Shown piece after piece: positions 9,126-15,575 of a stretch of DNA of 41,762 bases; within the stretch, counting starts at the first letter, position 1, and each line of letters starts with the position of its first letter. This stretch comes from Clostridiales bacterium. Lineage in GTDB: Bacteria > Bacillota > Clostridia > Oscillospirales > Oscillospiraceae. The notes below the pieces were generated by a model. It saw nothing but the letters and a program-made list of their open reading frames with translations, was not told where the DNA came from and did no database searches. Made by a program: the position numbers and the translations under genes. Location of the stretch: the NCBI GenBank assembly GCA_019418625.1, contig DYBL01000096.1:1-41762 (forward strand). The letters are read 5' to 3'.

Positions 9126-10301
9126 ATGGATTACGCAAAAGAATCCCTGCGGCTGCACTATGAGTGGAAGGGCAAGCTGGAGATGACCCCCCGGGCAGCG
9201 GTGGACTCCAAGGAGTCCCTGGCTCTGGCCTATACCCCCGGCGTGGCCCAGCCCTGCCTGGAGATCCAGAAGGATATCTCCAAAAGCTATGAGCTCACCC
9301 GCCGGTGGAACACGGTGGCAGTGGTCACCGACGGCTCTGCCGTCCTGGGCCTGGGCGACATCGGCCCCGAGGCCGGTATGCCCGTTATGGAGGGCAAGTG
9401 CGTTCTGTTCAAGGCCTTCGGCGATGTGGACGCCATTCCCCTGTGTGTCAAGAGCCACGATGTGGACGAGATCGTCAACACGGTCTATCTGCTCTCCGGC
9501 TCCTTCGGCGGCGTGAACCTGGAGGACATCGCCGCGCCCCGCTGCTTTGAGATCGAGCGCAAGCTGAAGGAAAAGTGCGACATCCCCATTTTCCACGATG
9601 ACCAGCATGGCACCGCCATCATCACCCTGGCGGGCCTTTGGAACGCTCTGAAGGTGGTGGGCAAAAAGCTGGAGGACGTTAAGATCGTCATCAACGGCGC
9701 CGGCGCCGCCGCCATCTCCATCACCCGGCTGCTGCTGACTGCGGGCGCAAAGCATGTGACGCTGTGCGACCGCAAGGGCGCGCTGTACGCAGGCCGTGCC
9801 GAGGGCATGAACTGGATCAAGGAGGAGATCGCCCAGGTGACGAACCTGGAGAAGAAGGCGGGGTCTCTGGCGGATGTGCTGGCAGGGGCCGATGTGTTCA
9901 TCGGCGTGTCCGCGCCCAACGCCGTCACCACGGACATGGTGAAGACCATGGCCAAGGACGCCGTCATCTTCGCCTGCGCCAACCCCACCCCCGAGATCTT
10001 CCCCGACGACGCCAAGGCCGGCGGCGCGGCGGTGGTGTCCACCGGCCGCAGCGACTACCCCAACCAGATCAACAACGTGCTGGTGTTCCCCGGTGTGTTC
10101 CGGGGCGCCCTGGACGCCCGTGCCAGCGACATCAACGACGAGATGAAGCTGGCGGCTGCCCGAGCCATTGCTGACCTGATTTCTGATGAAGAGCTCAGCG
10201 CCGACTACATCATCCCCGCGGCCTTTGATCCCCGGGTCAAGACCGCCGTGGCGGAGGCCGTGTGCCGGGCTGCCCACGACTCCGGTGTGGCCCGCATCTG
10301 A
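9126..10301 (+). CDS. NAD(P)-dependent malic enzyme (oxaloacetate-decarboxylating)
   Basis: 391 residues, the short prokaryotic type. It converts L-malate to pyruvate, CO2 and NAD(P)H. Visible signatures are Tyr36 in AYTPGVAQPC, catalytic Lys91 in MEGKCVLFKAFGD, the metal/substrate motif IPIFHDDQHGTA, and a Rossmann loop INGAGAAAISI. ATG 9126 is chosen because AGGAG (9112-9116) lies nine bases before it; the in-frame ATG at 9120 is only three bases from that site. It sits downstream of the LarA-family gene, probably in one operon, which would deliver either malate stereoisomer to pyruvate. Cofactor preference is not evident. Confidence 0.95.
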   Translation: MDYAKESLRLHYEWKGKLEMTPRAAVDSKESLALAYTPGVAQPCLEIQKDISKSYELTRRWNTVAVVTDGSAVLGLGDIGPEAGMPVMEGKCVLFKAFGDVDAIPLCVKSHDVDEIVNTVYLLSGSFGGVNLEDIAAPRCFEIERKLKEKCDIPIFHDDQHGTAIITLAGLWNALKVVGKKLEDVKIVINGAGAAAISITRLLLTAGAKHVTLCDRKGALYAGRAEGMNWIKEEIAQVTNLEKKAGSLADVLAGADVFIGVSAPNAVTTDMVKTMAKDAVIFACANPTPEIFPDDAKAGGAAVVSTGRSDYPNQINNVLVFPGVFRGALDARASDINDEMKLAAARAIADLISDEELSADYIIPAAFDPRVKTAVAEAVCRAAHDSGVARI

Positions 10302-10311
10302 AAAAAGCCAT

Positions 10312-10354
10312 AAAAATGCGCCCTGTTCCCAACCGGGAGCGGGACGCATTTTTT
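10312..10354. terminator. Bidirectional terminator between malic enzyme and the fabZ-like gene
   Basis: Stem AAAAATGCG...TCCC / GGGA...CGCATTTTTT with minor internal mismatches. It lies between the convergent malic enzyme gene (ends 10301) and the minus-strand fabZ-like gene (ends 10356), with A and T tracts on both sides. Confidence 0.75.
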
Positions 10355-10355
10355 G

Positions 10356-10799
10356 TCAGCGCATGGCGATGGTGACCTCCGTCTCCGCCGCCAGTTCGCC
10401 CTGCACATGGACGGTACAGCGGCAGGTGGCAATGGCCTTTTCCGGCCGCTCATGAAGCAGTTGGGCGCGGATCTCCAATGTTTCACCGGGAAGGATCTTG
10501 CGCAGAAAACGTACGTTGTTGATCCCCAGAAACAGCGGCGTTTTGCCGGCATAGACCGGCTTGCTCATGAGCACCAGGTCGGTGGCCTGCGCCGTGGCCT
10601 CCACCGTGTACACACCGGGCAGCACCGGCTGGCCGGGGAAGTGACCGCGAAAGATATCCCGCTGGGGATCTGGGCGGAAGGTGGCCGCGATCCGCTCGCC
10701 GGGCACCAGCTCGCTGACCTCGTCGATGAGCAGCATGGGGTCCCGGTGGGGAAGAATGTCCATCACTTGCTGGTGGGTCAGGGAAATTGCGTTGCACAT
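10356..10799 (-). CDS. fabZ: FabZ-like 3-hydroxyacyl-ACP dehydratase (hot-dog fold)
   Basis: 147 residues, the normal FabZ length. The catalytic His53 is in RGHFPGQPVLPGV and the catalytic Glu67 in YTVEATAQ; other family marks are LPHRDPMLLID near the N-terminus and NNVRFLRKILPGE. FabZ dehydrates 3-hydroxyacyl-ACP in fatty-acid synthesis. ATG 10799 follows AGGAGG. The gene is alone rather than in a fab operon, and is divergent from an IclR regulator in a catabolic neighbourhood. It may therefore be a second, specialised dehydratase acting on an acyl-CoA or acyl-ACP. Sequence alone does not separate these roles. Confidence 0.85.
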   Translation of the reverse strand: MCNAISLTHQQVMDILPHRDPMLLIDEVSELVPGERIAATFRPDPQRDIFRGHFPGQPVLPGVYTVEATAQATDLVLMSKPVYAGKTPLFLGINNVRFLRKILPGETLEIRAQLLHERPEKAIATCRCTVHVQGELAAETEVTIAMR

Positions 10800-10912
10800 T
10801 GAGATGCCTCCTGGATATGCGCCGGCAGGGCGCAGACTTTTCCGCACTATGGAACAAAATTCCGAAAATGTGCTATAAAAGATTCACAAGCCCGCAGGCT
10901 TATGGTATACTC

Positions 10913-10921
10913 TTAACGATA
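10913..10921 (+). promoter_or_regulatory. Extended -10 promoter of the iclR-family gene
   Basis: TGGTATACT is an extended -10 element with no good -35. The same nine bases form the -10 of the rlmB, ftsH and deoC promoters in this window. The IclR start codon lies about 70 nt downstream. Confidence 0.5.
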
Positions 10922-10990
10922 AGCAGGAATGTCCCCTTTGTCAAGCGGGCATTCCCACAGAGTTTATGGAGAAGGGAAGGAAACACGGCC

Positions 10991-11758
10991 ATGGCGAAAG
11001 AGCAGGTGTCCAGCATCCTCCGTGCCCTGCAGATCCTGGAGTGCTTTATGGATCGGGAGACGGAGTGGACGCTGAAGGAGTTGGTGGAGCATCTGGACAT
11101 GCCCTCCACCACGGTGTTCCGACAGGTATCCACCCTGGCGGACCGGCAGTATCTGGTGCAGGACCCTGTCCGCAAGAGCTATCGGGTGGGACCGCGGCTG
11201 ATGCTGCTGGCCAGTGCCATTTTGGGCCAGTCCGATCTCCGGCGGGTGGCCCGGGCGGAGCTGGAGCACCTGAGCGATACGGTACAGGAGACCATCAACC
11301 TCAGTGTGCTGCTGGAGCGGGATATTTTTTATCTGGACAAGGTGGAGACCCACCGCTCCATCGTCTGCAACACCCAGATCGGCGGGCGGGCGCCGGCGTA
11401 TGCCACCAGCAGCGGCAAGGTGATGCTCTCCTGCCAGGATGCCGCGTTCATCGACGACTACTGCGAGTGGATGCGCCGCAAGGCAAGGCCCCTGACGGAC
11501 AGCACCATCACCGACCCCGACCGGCTGCGGGACGAGCTGGTACAGGCCCGCCTCAACGGCTATGCCATGGATGTGGGAGAGATCGAGACCGGCCTGATCT
11601 GTGTGGCGGCGCCCATCTATGATATGAACCGCCGGGTGGTGGCGGCGGTGAGCATCTCCGGCCCGGATTACCGCATGCGCCAGGACCAGGAGGACATGAT
11701 CCGGGAGGTGCGGCAGACGGCCGCCAATATCTCCCGCCTGCTGGGCTACCGGCTGTAA
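10991..11758 (+). CDS. IclR-family transcriptional regulator
   Basis: 255 residues. The N-terminal winged HTH (about 4-70) includes SSILRALQILECF and STTVFRQVSTLADRQYL, followed by the IclR effector domain (about 80-250) with GRRAP-like segment IGGRAPAYATSSGKVML and the C-terminal signature AAPIYDMNRRVVAAVSISG. ATG 10991 is preceded by GAAGGGAAGGA. IclR proteins sense small organic acids and control adjacent catabolic genes. Its partner is probably the divergent fabZ-like gene 190 nt away. A terminator follows directly. Confidence 0.93.
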   Translation: MAKEQVSSILRALQILECFMDRETEWTLKELVEHLDMPSTTVFRQVSTLADRQYLVQDPVRKSYRVGPRLMLLASAILGQSDLRRVARAELEHLSDTVQETINLSVLLERDIFYLDKVETHRSIVCNTQIGGRAPAYATSSGKVMLSCQDAAFIDDYCEWMRRKARPLTDSTITDPDRLRDELVQARLNGYAMDVGEIETGLICVAAPIYDMNRRVVAAVSISGPDYRMRQDQEDMIREVRQTAANISRLLGYRL

Positions 11759-11767
11759 GTGCATAAA

Positions 11768-11801
11768 AAAGAGCGTCCGCACAGGCGGACGTTCTTTTTT
11801 T
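11768..11801. terminator. Bidirectional terminator after the iclR-family gene
   Basis: Stem AAGAGCGTCCGC / GGCGGACGTTCTT with loop ACA, A-rich on one side and T-rich on the other. It lies between convergent genes ending at 11758 and 11804. Confidence 0.85.
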
Positions 11802-11803
11802 AT

Positions 11804-12307
11804 TCAGAAGAAGGACTCCAGAATATATAGCTCCAGCGTGGAGGGATCAAACAGCAGATACAGGTGATTGCGGCTGTCCGAGGGGTCTGTGGCGGTATGC
11901 CAGCGGCAGCTCTCCAGGTCCGGCCGCAGCCGGTCCGGAACATCCAGATGGTCCATCAGGGATCCCATGGCCTCCGTCTCGTCCGCATCCACCGGGGGAG
12001 CCTGCCAGAAGAGGGCCGACTCGATGCCGCTGCCCACGGCGTATTGCAGTACGTGATACCGCTCACCGTCTCCGTGAAAGCTGGGGCCGGAGTCCGTCTT
12101 GTAAATCGCCTCCCGGCTTTCCGGCAGGGAGAGATCCCAGTTGAACTCCACTACGGCAGTGTAGTCCCGGCGCTCCAGCAGCGGGCGGAGACTGCCGCCG
12201 GTCAGCAGCAGGATCAGCCCTGCGCAGGCCATGACCAGCGCCCCGGTACACAGGGCGGAGAGGAACAGCGCCTCCCGGAGCTGAGCGCGCAGCTGCCGGG
12301 CGGTCAT
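11804..12307 (-). CDS. Hypothetical protein with one N-terminal membrane helix
   Basis: 167 residues. One hydrophobic helix lies at about residues 14-38 and the rest looks extracytoplasmic, with an acidic, Trp-containing domain and no recognised catalytic motif. The ATG at 12307 overlaps the stop codon of the upstream DUF4173 gene (ATGA), which indicates translational coupling, so the two probably act together at the membrane. No family is recognised. Confidence 0.75.
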   Translation of the reverse strand: MTARQLRAQLREALFLSALCTGALVMACAGLILLLTGGSLRPLLERRDYTAVVEFNWDLSLPESREAIYKTDSGPSFHGDGERYHVLQYAVGSGIESALFWQAPPVDADETEAMGSLMDHLDVPDRLRPDLESCRWHTATDPSDSRNHLYLLFDPSTLELYILESFF

Positions 12308-13839
12308 GCGCCGCCTCCGGCAAGATAAGCGGAGAGGGACCAGCTGCGCCAGTCGGAACAGTCGGCCCGGGCCGCGGCGCGCCGCTGGGCGATCACATCT
12401 GCCAGGGTCTCGCCGCTGGGGGCATAGAGATCGTCCGCCTCATAGGTCCATGCCGGGGCGTCCTGATCCAGCCGTTCCAGCTGGGAGAGCGTGTCGTAGG
12501 AGAGGGCGTTGGCCAGGTAAAAGACGCTGAGGGTGGTGCTCTCCCCATCCAGATAGCGGTCCACCTGGTCTTTGGCCACCAGGTAGTCCACTGGGATACA
12601 GTTCAGTACCAGCCAGCCGCAAAGGGCGATGGGCACCGCACGGCGCAGGAAATACCGCTCGGGCCGGTGCAGCTTCCACAGGGCACACAGGAAGAACAGA
12701 GCCATCATGACCATGCCCCAGCCGGTGAGGAAACGCTTGAAGGAAAGGCCGTAGGCGCCGATATACAGCCCCATGCGCCAGGCGGCGGAGGAGAGCAGAA
12801 GGAAGCTCTCCAGAACCAGCACCACGCCCAGTGCCCGCACCGCTGTCCACAGCCGTCCGCCCCGGCGGCTCACCGCCAGGGCCGCCAGCAGCACGGTCAA
12901 GTTCACCACGGTGACGCCGGTCATCTGGAAAAAGCCGCTGCGGGCCCACTGGGCGTAGCTCAGTCCCCGGCTGGCCAGGTACTCCGCACCGCCGAAAAGT
13001 CCGGCGGACTGCACCGCCAAAAAGATGAGATACAGTGCGTCCAGAGCCGCCAATACCAGGGCGGGCGCCAGGGGATCGGCGGAGACGGCCTTGCTCTGGG
13101 CGCCTTTCAGCGGCGTGGGGTGCGCCAGGGCGTAGAGCAGGCTGAAGACGAAGGGGAGCGCGGCCAGGGCCAGCACGATTTTCCACAGCGTCTCACTCAG
13201 ATGGGAGGAGACGAAGGTACGCAGCTGTGCTGTGGCGGCGGCGAACAGAGCGTCGGCAGAGGAGAGCACGGGTACCAGGATGATCACCAGCACCAGCGCC
13301 ATGACCGCGCCGGCGGCTGCGGCGCCCAGCCGGCGGGAGCGGTGCTCCTTAGGGGGCACCAGGGCGGCCCACCATGCGCCCAGGTGACTGAACAGTCCCC
13401 AGATCAGCAGCAAAAACCGCTCGCCCAGCATGCCCAGACGCCACCAGGGCAGGCGGCAGCAGCCGGAAAGGGACAGGGCGTGTAAGGGAAGGAGGGGCAG
13501 CAGGGCCAGAAAATTCCACAGCCGGAAATAGAGGTTGGAGCCGATGGCAAAGGACGCGCCCAGGGCCAGGTTCATGCCCAGGAGCAACAGGTGGTTGCGC
13601 CCGCCGAAGGCCCGGCGGCCCAGGGCGAGGCCCAGCAGGCCGTACCAGCCCAGAACGGCGGCGAAGATGCCCAGACCGTGGGGCCAGGCCCAGAGGATGG
13701 TGTCCTCTGCCAGGAAACACCAGAGGAAGGTGAGGGGCAGCAGGGCCCGCTCACGGCCGGTGATAGGCAGGGAAATGGGGGCTTTTTGGGTAGGCTTCGC
13801 CGGCCCTCCCGGCGGCAGGGCTCGTTCAAATTGAGACAT
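12304..13839 (-). CDS. DUF4173 (DUF4153-like) polytopic membrane protein
   Basis: 511 residues with about 12 hydrophobic segments and a soluble C-terminal tail of about 85 residues. The segment LASRGLSYAQWARSGFFQM is typical of the DUF4153/DUF4173 family, whose function is not established. ATG 13839 follows AAAGGAG. The downstream hypothetical gene overlaps it by four bases. Upstream on the same strand are an XRE regulator and a DUF2975 protein, separated by a hairpin at 13860-13882. This grouping suggests a small regulated membrane module. No enzymatic motif was seen. Confidence 0.82.
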   Translation of the reverse strand: MSQFERALPPGGPAKPTQKAPISLPITGRERALLPLTFLWCFLAEDTILWAWPHGLGIFAAVLGWYGLLGLALGRRAFGGRNHLLLLGMNLALGASFAIGSNLYFRLWNFLALLPLLPLHALSLSGCCRLPWWRLGMLGERFLLLIWGLFSHLGAWWAALVPPKEHRSRRLGAAAAGAVMALVLVIILVPVLSSADALFAAATAQLRTFVSSHLSETLWKIVLALAALPFVFSLLYALAHPTPLKGAQSKAVSADPLAPALVLAALDALYLIFLAVQSAGLFGGAEYLASRGLSYAQWARSGFFQMTGVTVVNLTVLLAALAVSRRGGRLWTAVRALGVVLVLESFLLLSSAAWRMGLYIGAYGLSFKRFLTGWGMVMMALFFLCALWKLHRPERYFLRRAVPIALCGWLVLNCIPVDYLVAKDQVDRYLDGESTTLSVFYLANALSYDTLSQLERLDQDAPAWTYEADDLYAPSGETLADVIAQRRAAARADCSDWRSWSLSAYLAGGGA

Positions 13840-13859
13840 ATGCGATTCTCCTTTTCAAA

Positions 13860-13882
13860 GCTGTCCGCCCTTAGCGGACAGC
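13860..13882 (-). terminator. Hairpin between the XRE gene and the DUF4173 gene
   Basis: Perfect nine-base stem GCTGTCCGC / GCGGACAGC with a five-base loop. On the minus strand it is followed by only a short T run, so it is a weak terminator or attenuator that may let some transcription pass into the DUF4173 pair. Confidence 0.5.
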
Positions 13883-13903
13883 GGCACGTTTACAGAGCGG
13901 CAC

Positions 13904-14122
13904 TCAGGGCGCCTTCTCCTCCGGGACATACTCCAATAGATCCCCGGGCTGGCACTCCAGCGCATCACAGATGGCCTCCAGGGTGGAAAAGCGGATGGCC
14001 TTTGCCTTGCTGTTTTTTAAAATGGAGAGATTGGCCAGAGTGATATCCACCTTTTCCGAAAGCTGGGAAAGGGTCATTTTCCGCCGGGCCAGCATCACGT
14101 CCAGATTTACTACGATCGCCAT
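13904..14122 (-). CDS. YozG-type XRE/Cro helix-turn-helix regulator
   Basis: 72 residues, essentially a single HTH domain: MLARRKMTLSQLSEKVDIT, then LANLSILKNSKAKAIRFSTL and LEAICDALECQPGDLLEY. This is the compact YozG-like group usually encoded next to DUF2975 membrane proteins, as here. ATG 14122 follows GGGAGG; upstream in-frame codons are not supported. It lies 11 nt after the DUF2975 gene, so the two form an operon and the regulator may control it. Confidence in the family is high; target genes are inferred. Confidence 0.9.
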   Translation of the reverse strand: MAIVVNLDVMLARRKMTLSQLSEKVDITLANLSILKNSKAKAIRFSTLEAICDALECQPGDLLEYVPEEKAP

Positions 14123-14133
14123 GCAGCCCCTCC

Positions 14134-14730
14134 CTAAATCGTCAGGTCGTTTTCCGCCTTCATTTCGGCGGCCTGGCGGAACAGCGCCGACATGACCAGA
14201 CACAAAAGCCCCGCCATGGCAAAAATGGGGACAAAAAGGGCATTATAAGTGACCAGGGGGAACAAGGAGCGGTAATAGCAGATGCTCCAGCCCACCCGGA
14301 CCAAAGCCGCCCCGGCGATCAGAAAGCAGCAGACCGCCGCCCGGCGCAGGGAAATGGCGTTTTCCATGGAGAAGGGGGCTCCCCGCAGAATGGTCCGCAG
14401 TACCCGACGCCCCTGCCAGAGAATGATGGCCGTGCAGATGCCGGAGACTACCAGAAACAGCGTCAGCATGCCGGCCTTGGGGCTCTTCCAGCACCAAAGC
14501 CAGGCCAAAAAGCTGGCGGCGGCGCCGGAGGTCAGGACATCCTGCTGGCCGGAGCGGAAAAAGTCCCCCAGATAGGCCGCCACACCCGATAAAAGGCCGT
14601 ACCCATCCGACAGTTCCAGAGATACCACAGCCACGGGGACCAGATATAAAATGATGATGTTGCACACCAGAGCGATCAGCACCAGGGCGTTGAGGATCCG
14701 GGCGATCTTGTGGATCCGGGAAGATTCCAT
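14134..14730 (-). CDS. DUF2975 family membrane protein
   Basis: 198 residues with four predicted membrane helices (about 10-35, 85-105, 137-157, 168-190). The order of segments and the downstream partner, a 72-residue XRE regulator, match the DUF2975/YozG pair common in Firmicutes; the biochemical role is unknown. The ATG at 14730 is preferred because AAAGGAGG lies about seven bases before it; the in-frame ATG at 14736 almost touches that site. A sigma70 promoter precedes it. Confidence 0.83.
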   Translation of the reverse strand: MESSRIHKIARILNALVLIALVCNIIILYLVPVAVVSLELSDGYGLLSGVAAYLGDFFRSGQQDVLTSGAAASFLAWLWCWKSPKAGMLTLFLVVSGICTAIILWQGRRVLRTILRGAPFSMENAISLRRAAVCCFLIAGAALVRVGWSICYYRSLFPLVTYNALFVPIFAMAGLLCLVMSALFRQAAEMKAENDLTI

Positions 14731-14754
14731 GGACATTCCTCCTTTACTATGGGC

Positions 14755-14783
14755 ATCGTAGCACGGTCTATATCGAAAGTCAA
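14755..14783 (-). promoter_or_regulatory. Sigma70 promoter of the DUF2975-XRE operon
   Basis: On the minus strand, TTGACT (14783-14778), a 17-base spacer, and TACGAT (14760-14755), about 25 nt upstream of the DUF2975 start. Confidence 0.65.
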
Positions 14784-14828
14784 TCTTTTTTTATCGTTTT
14801 TCAATAAATTAACTTCAGGAGGGAGAAA

Positions 14829-14933
14829 CGAAAAAACAGGAAAGCGGGCAGCCGGATGGCTGCCCGCTTTCCTGTATGATATAGAGAAAGGAGAGGGAAA
14901 ATGTTGCCTGGATCACAAGCATCTCTGCTTGAT
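14829..14933 (-). ncRNA. Candidate trans-acting small RNA with an anti-Shine-Dalgarno seed
   Basis: On the minus strand a promoter (TTGACT-N17-TATCAT, 14968-14940) is followed by a transcript of about 105 nt starting near 14933. Its parts are a small 5' hairpin (ATCAAGCA, loop GAGA, TGCTTGTGAT), an unpaired C/U-rich stretch around 14883-14905 containing TTTTCCCTCTCCTTTCTC, and a perfect 18-bp terminator stem with GGAT/ATCC loop (14836-14875) ending in six Ts. The unpaired part is the exact complement of a strong ribosome site plus ATG. This is the layout of C-rich sRNAs such as RsaE/RoxS that block translation starts. No known family is claimed. Confidence 0.6.
14831..14875 (-). terminator. 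Strong intrinsic terminator of the candidate sRNA
   Basis: Perfect 18-bp inverted repeat, ACAGGAAAGCGGGCAGCC against its complement, with a four-base loop. On the minus strand it is followed by TTTTTT. No coding gene on that strand ends here, which is the main reason to propose an RNA gene. Confidence 0.85.
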
Positions 14934-14939
14934 GAGTTC

Positions 14940-14968
14940 ATGATACCCACACCGGACGCGAAAGTCAA
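14940..14968 (-). promoter_or_regulatory. Sigma70 promoter of the candidate sRNA
   Basis: Minus-strand TTGACT (14968-14963) and TATCAT (14945-14940) with an ideal 17-base spacer. It points into the candidate sRNA and its terminator. Confidence 0.6.
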
Positions 14969-15062
14969 CAGGTCCGAAGTAAGCTTCACAATTTGTTTAC
15001 AACCCATGCGTTTTTCCGGAATTTCATTCATAAACTGTTCAAAAATATTGGCAATATGAACA

Positions 15063-15091
15063 TTGCATTTTCTCCGGCCCCATGGTAGTAT
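15063..15091 (+). promoter_or_regulatory. Promoter of the marR-ABC exporter operon
   Basis: TTGCAT (15063-15068), 17-base spacer, TAGTAT (15086-15091). The -10 and the start region are overlapped by two palindromes (15089-15120). Confidence 0.65.
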
Positions 15092-15120
15092 TTAGCATGC
15101 TAATATTTAGCAGGCTAAAT
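15089..15120 (+). promoter_or_regulatory. Tandem MarR-type operators
   Basis: Two adjacent palindromes, TATTTAGCATGCTAATA (15089-15105) and ATTTAGCAGGCTAAAT (15105-15120), share the half-site TTTAGC and are centred 16 bp apart. They cover the -10 and start region of the marR-ABC promoter, as expected for autorepression by the MarR protein encoded 17 nt downstream. Confidence 0.8.
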
Positions 15121-15137
15121 GAAACGGGAGGTGCGTC

Positions 15138-15575
15138 ATGCAGCAGATCAACGCGCTGGCGCCACAGATGGGGCATGCGGCCCAGCTGGCAAGGAGCAGA
15201 CTGGAGGCACGGCTGAGTCAGTATGACGTAACGCCGGTGCAGACCCATGTGCTGCTGTACCTATTTCACCACGGCGGGCAGGCGCCCCAGTGCCAGCTGA
15301 CTGCGTTTTTGAAGGTAAAGCCGTCCACAGCCAACGGGATTTTGGACCGCCTGGAGGAAAAGGGCATGGTGGAGCGCAGCGTCAGCGGCGCTGATGCCCG
15401 CCGCCGGTTCATCACCCTCACGGAAAAGGGAAGAGAGCAGCAGGCCCTGTTCCGCAAAAACTTCCGGGCGGCGGAGGAGCGCATGCTGCGGGGATTGACC
15501 CCGGAGGAAGTGGAGACGTTCCGCTCCCTGCTGGGGCGCATCATACAAAATCTGGAGGAGGATCAGATCCCATGA
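15138..15575 (+). CDS. MarR-family regulator of the adjacent ABC exporter
   Basis: 145 residues. The winged HTH spans about residues 30-105: VTPVQTHVLLYLFHHGG, then LTAFLKVKPSTANGILDRLE with the wing SGADARRRFITLTEKG. ATG 15138 follows GGGAGG. Its stop overlaps the start of the first exporter gene (ATGA), so the three genes form one translationally coupled operon. Two palindromes overlie the promoter. MarR proteins usually release DNA when bound by a lipophilic or toxic compound, so the operon is probably drug- or metabolite-inducible; the inducer is unknown. Confidence 0.94.
   Translation: MQQINALAPQMGHAAQLARSRLEARLSQYDVTPVQTHVLLYLFHHGGQAPQCQLTAFLKVKPSTANGILDRLEEKGMVERSVSGADARRRFITLTEKGREQQALFRKNFRAAEERMLRGLTPEEVETFRSLLGRIIQNLEEDQIP

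Noticed and set aside
14801..15031. Minus-strand 76-codon frame over the same region
   Set aside because: It runs straight through a perfect 18-bp terminator stem and lacks a ribosome site. An RNA gene explains the region better.
14901..15059. Plus-strand 52-codon frame with an excellent ribosome site (AAAGGAGAGGG, then ATG)
   Set aside because: The apparent ribosome site and ATG are the complement of the C-rich stretch of the candidate minus-strand sRNA. The protein has no family resemblance, and the frame overlaps the sRNA promoter.
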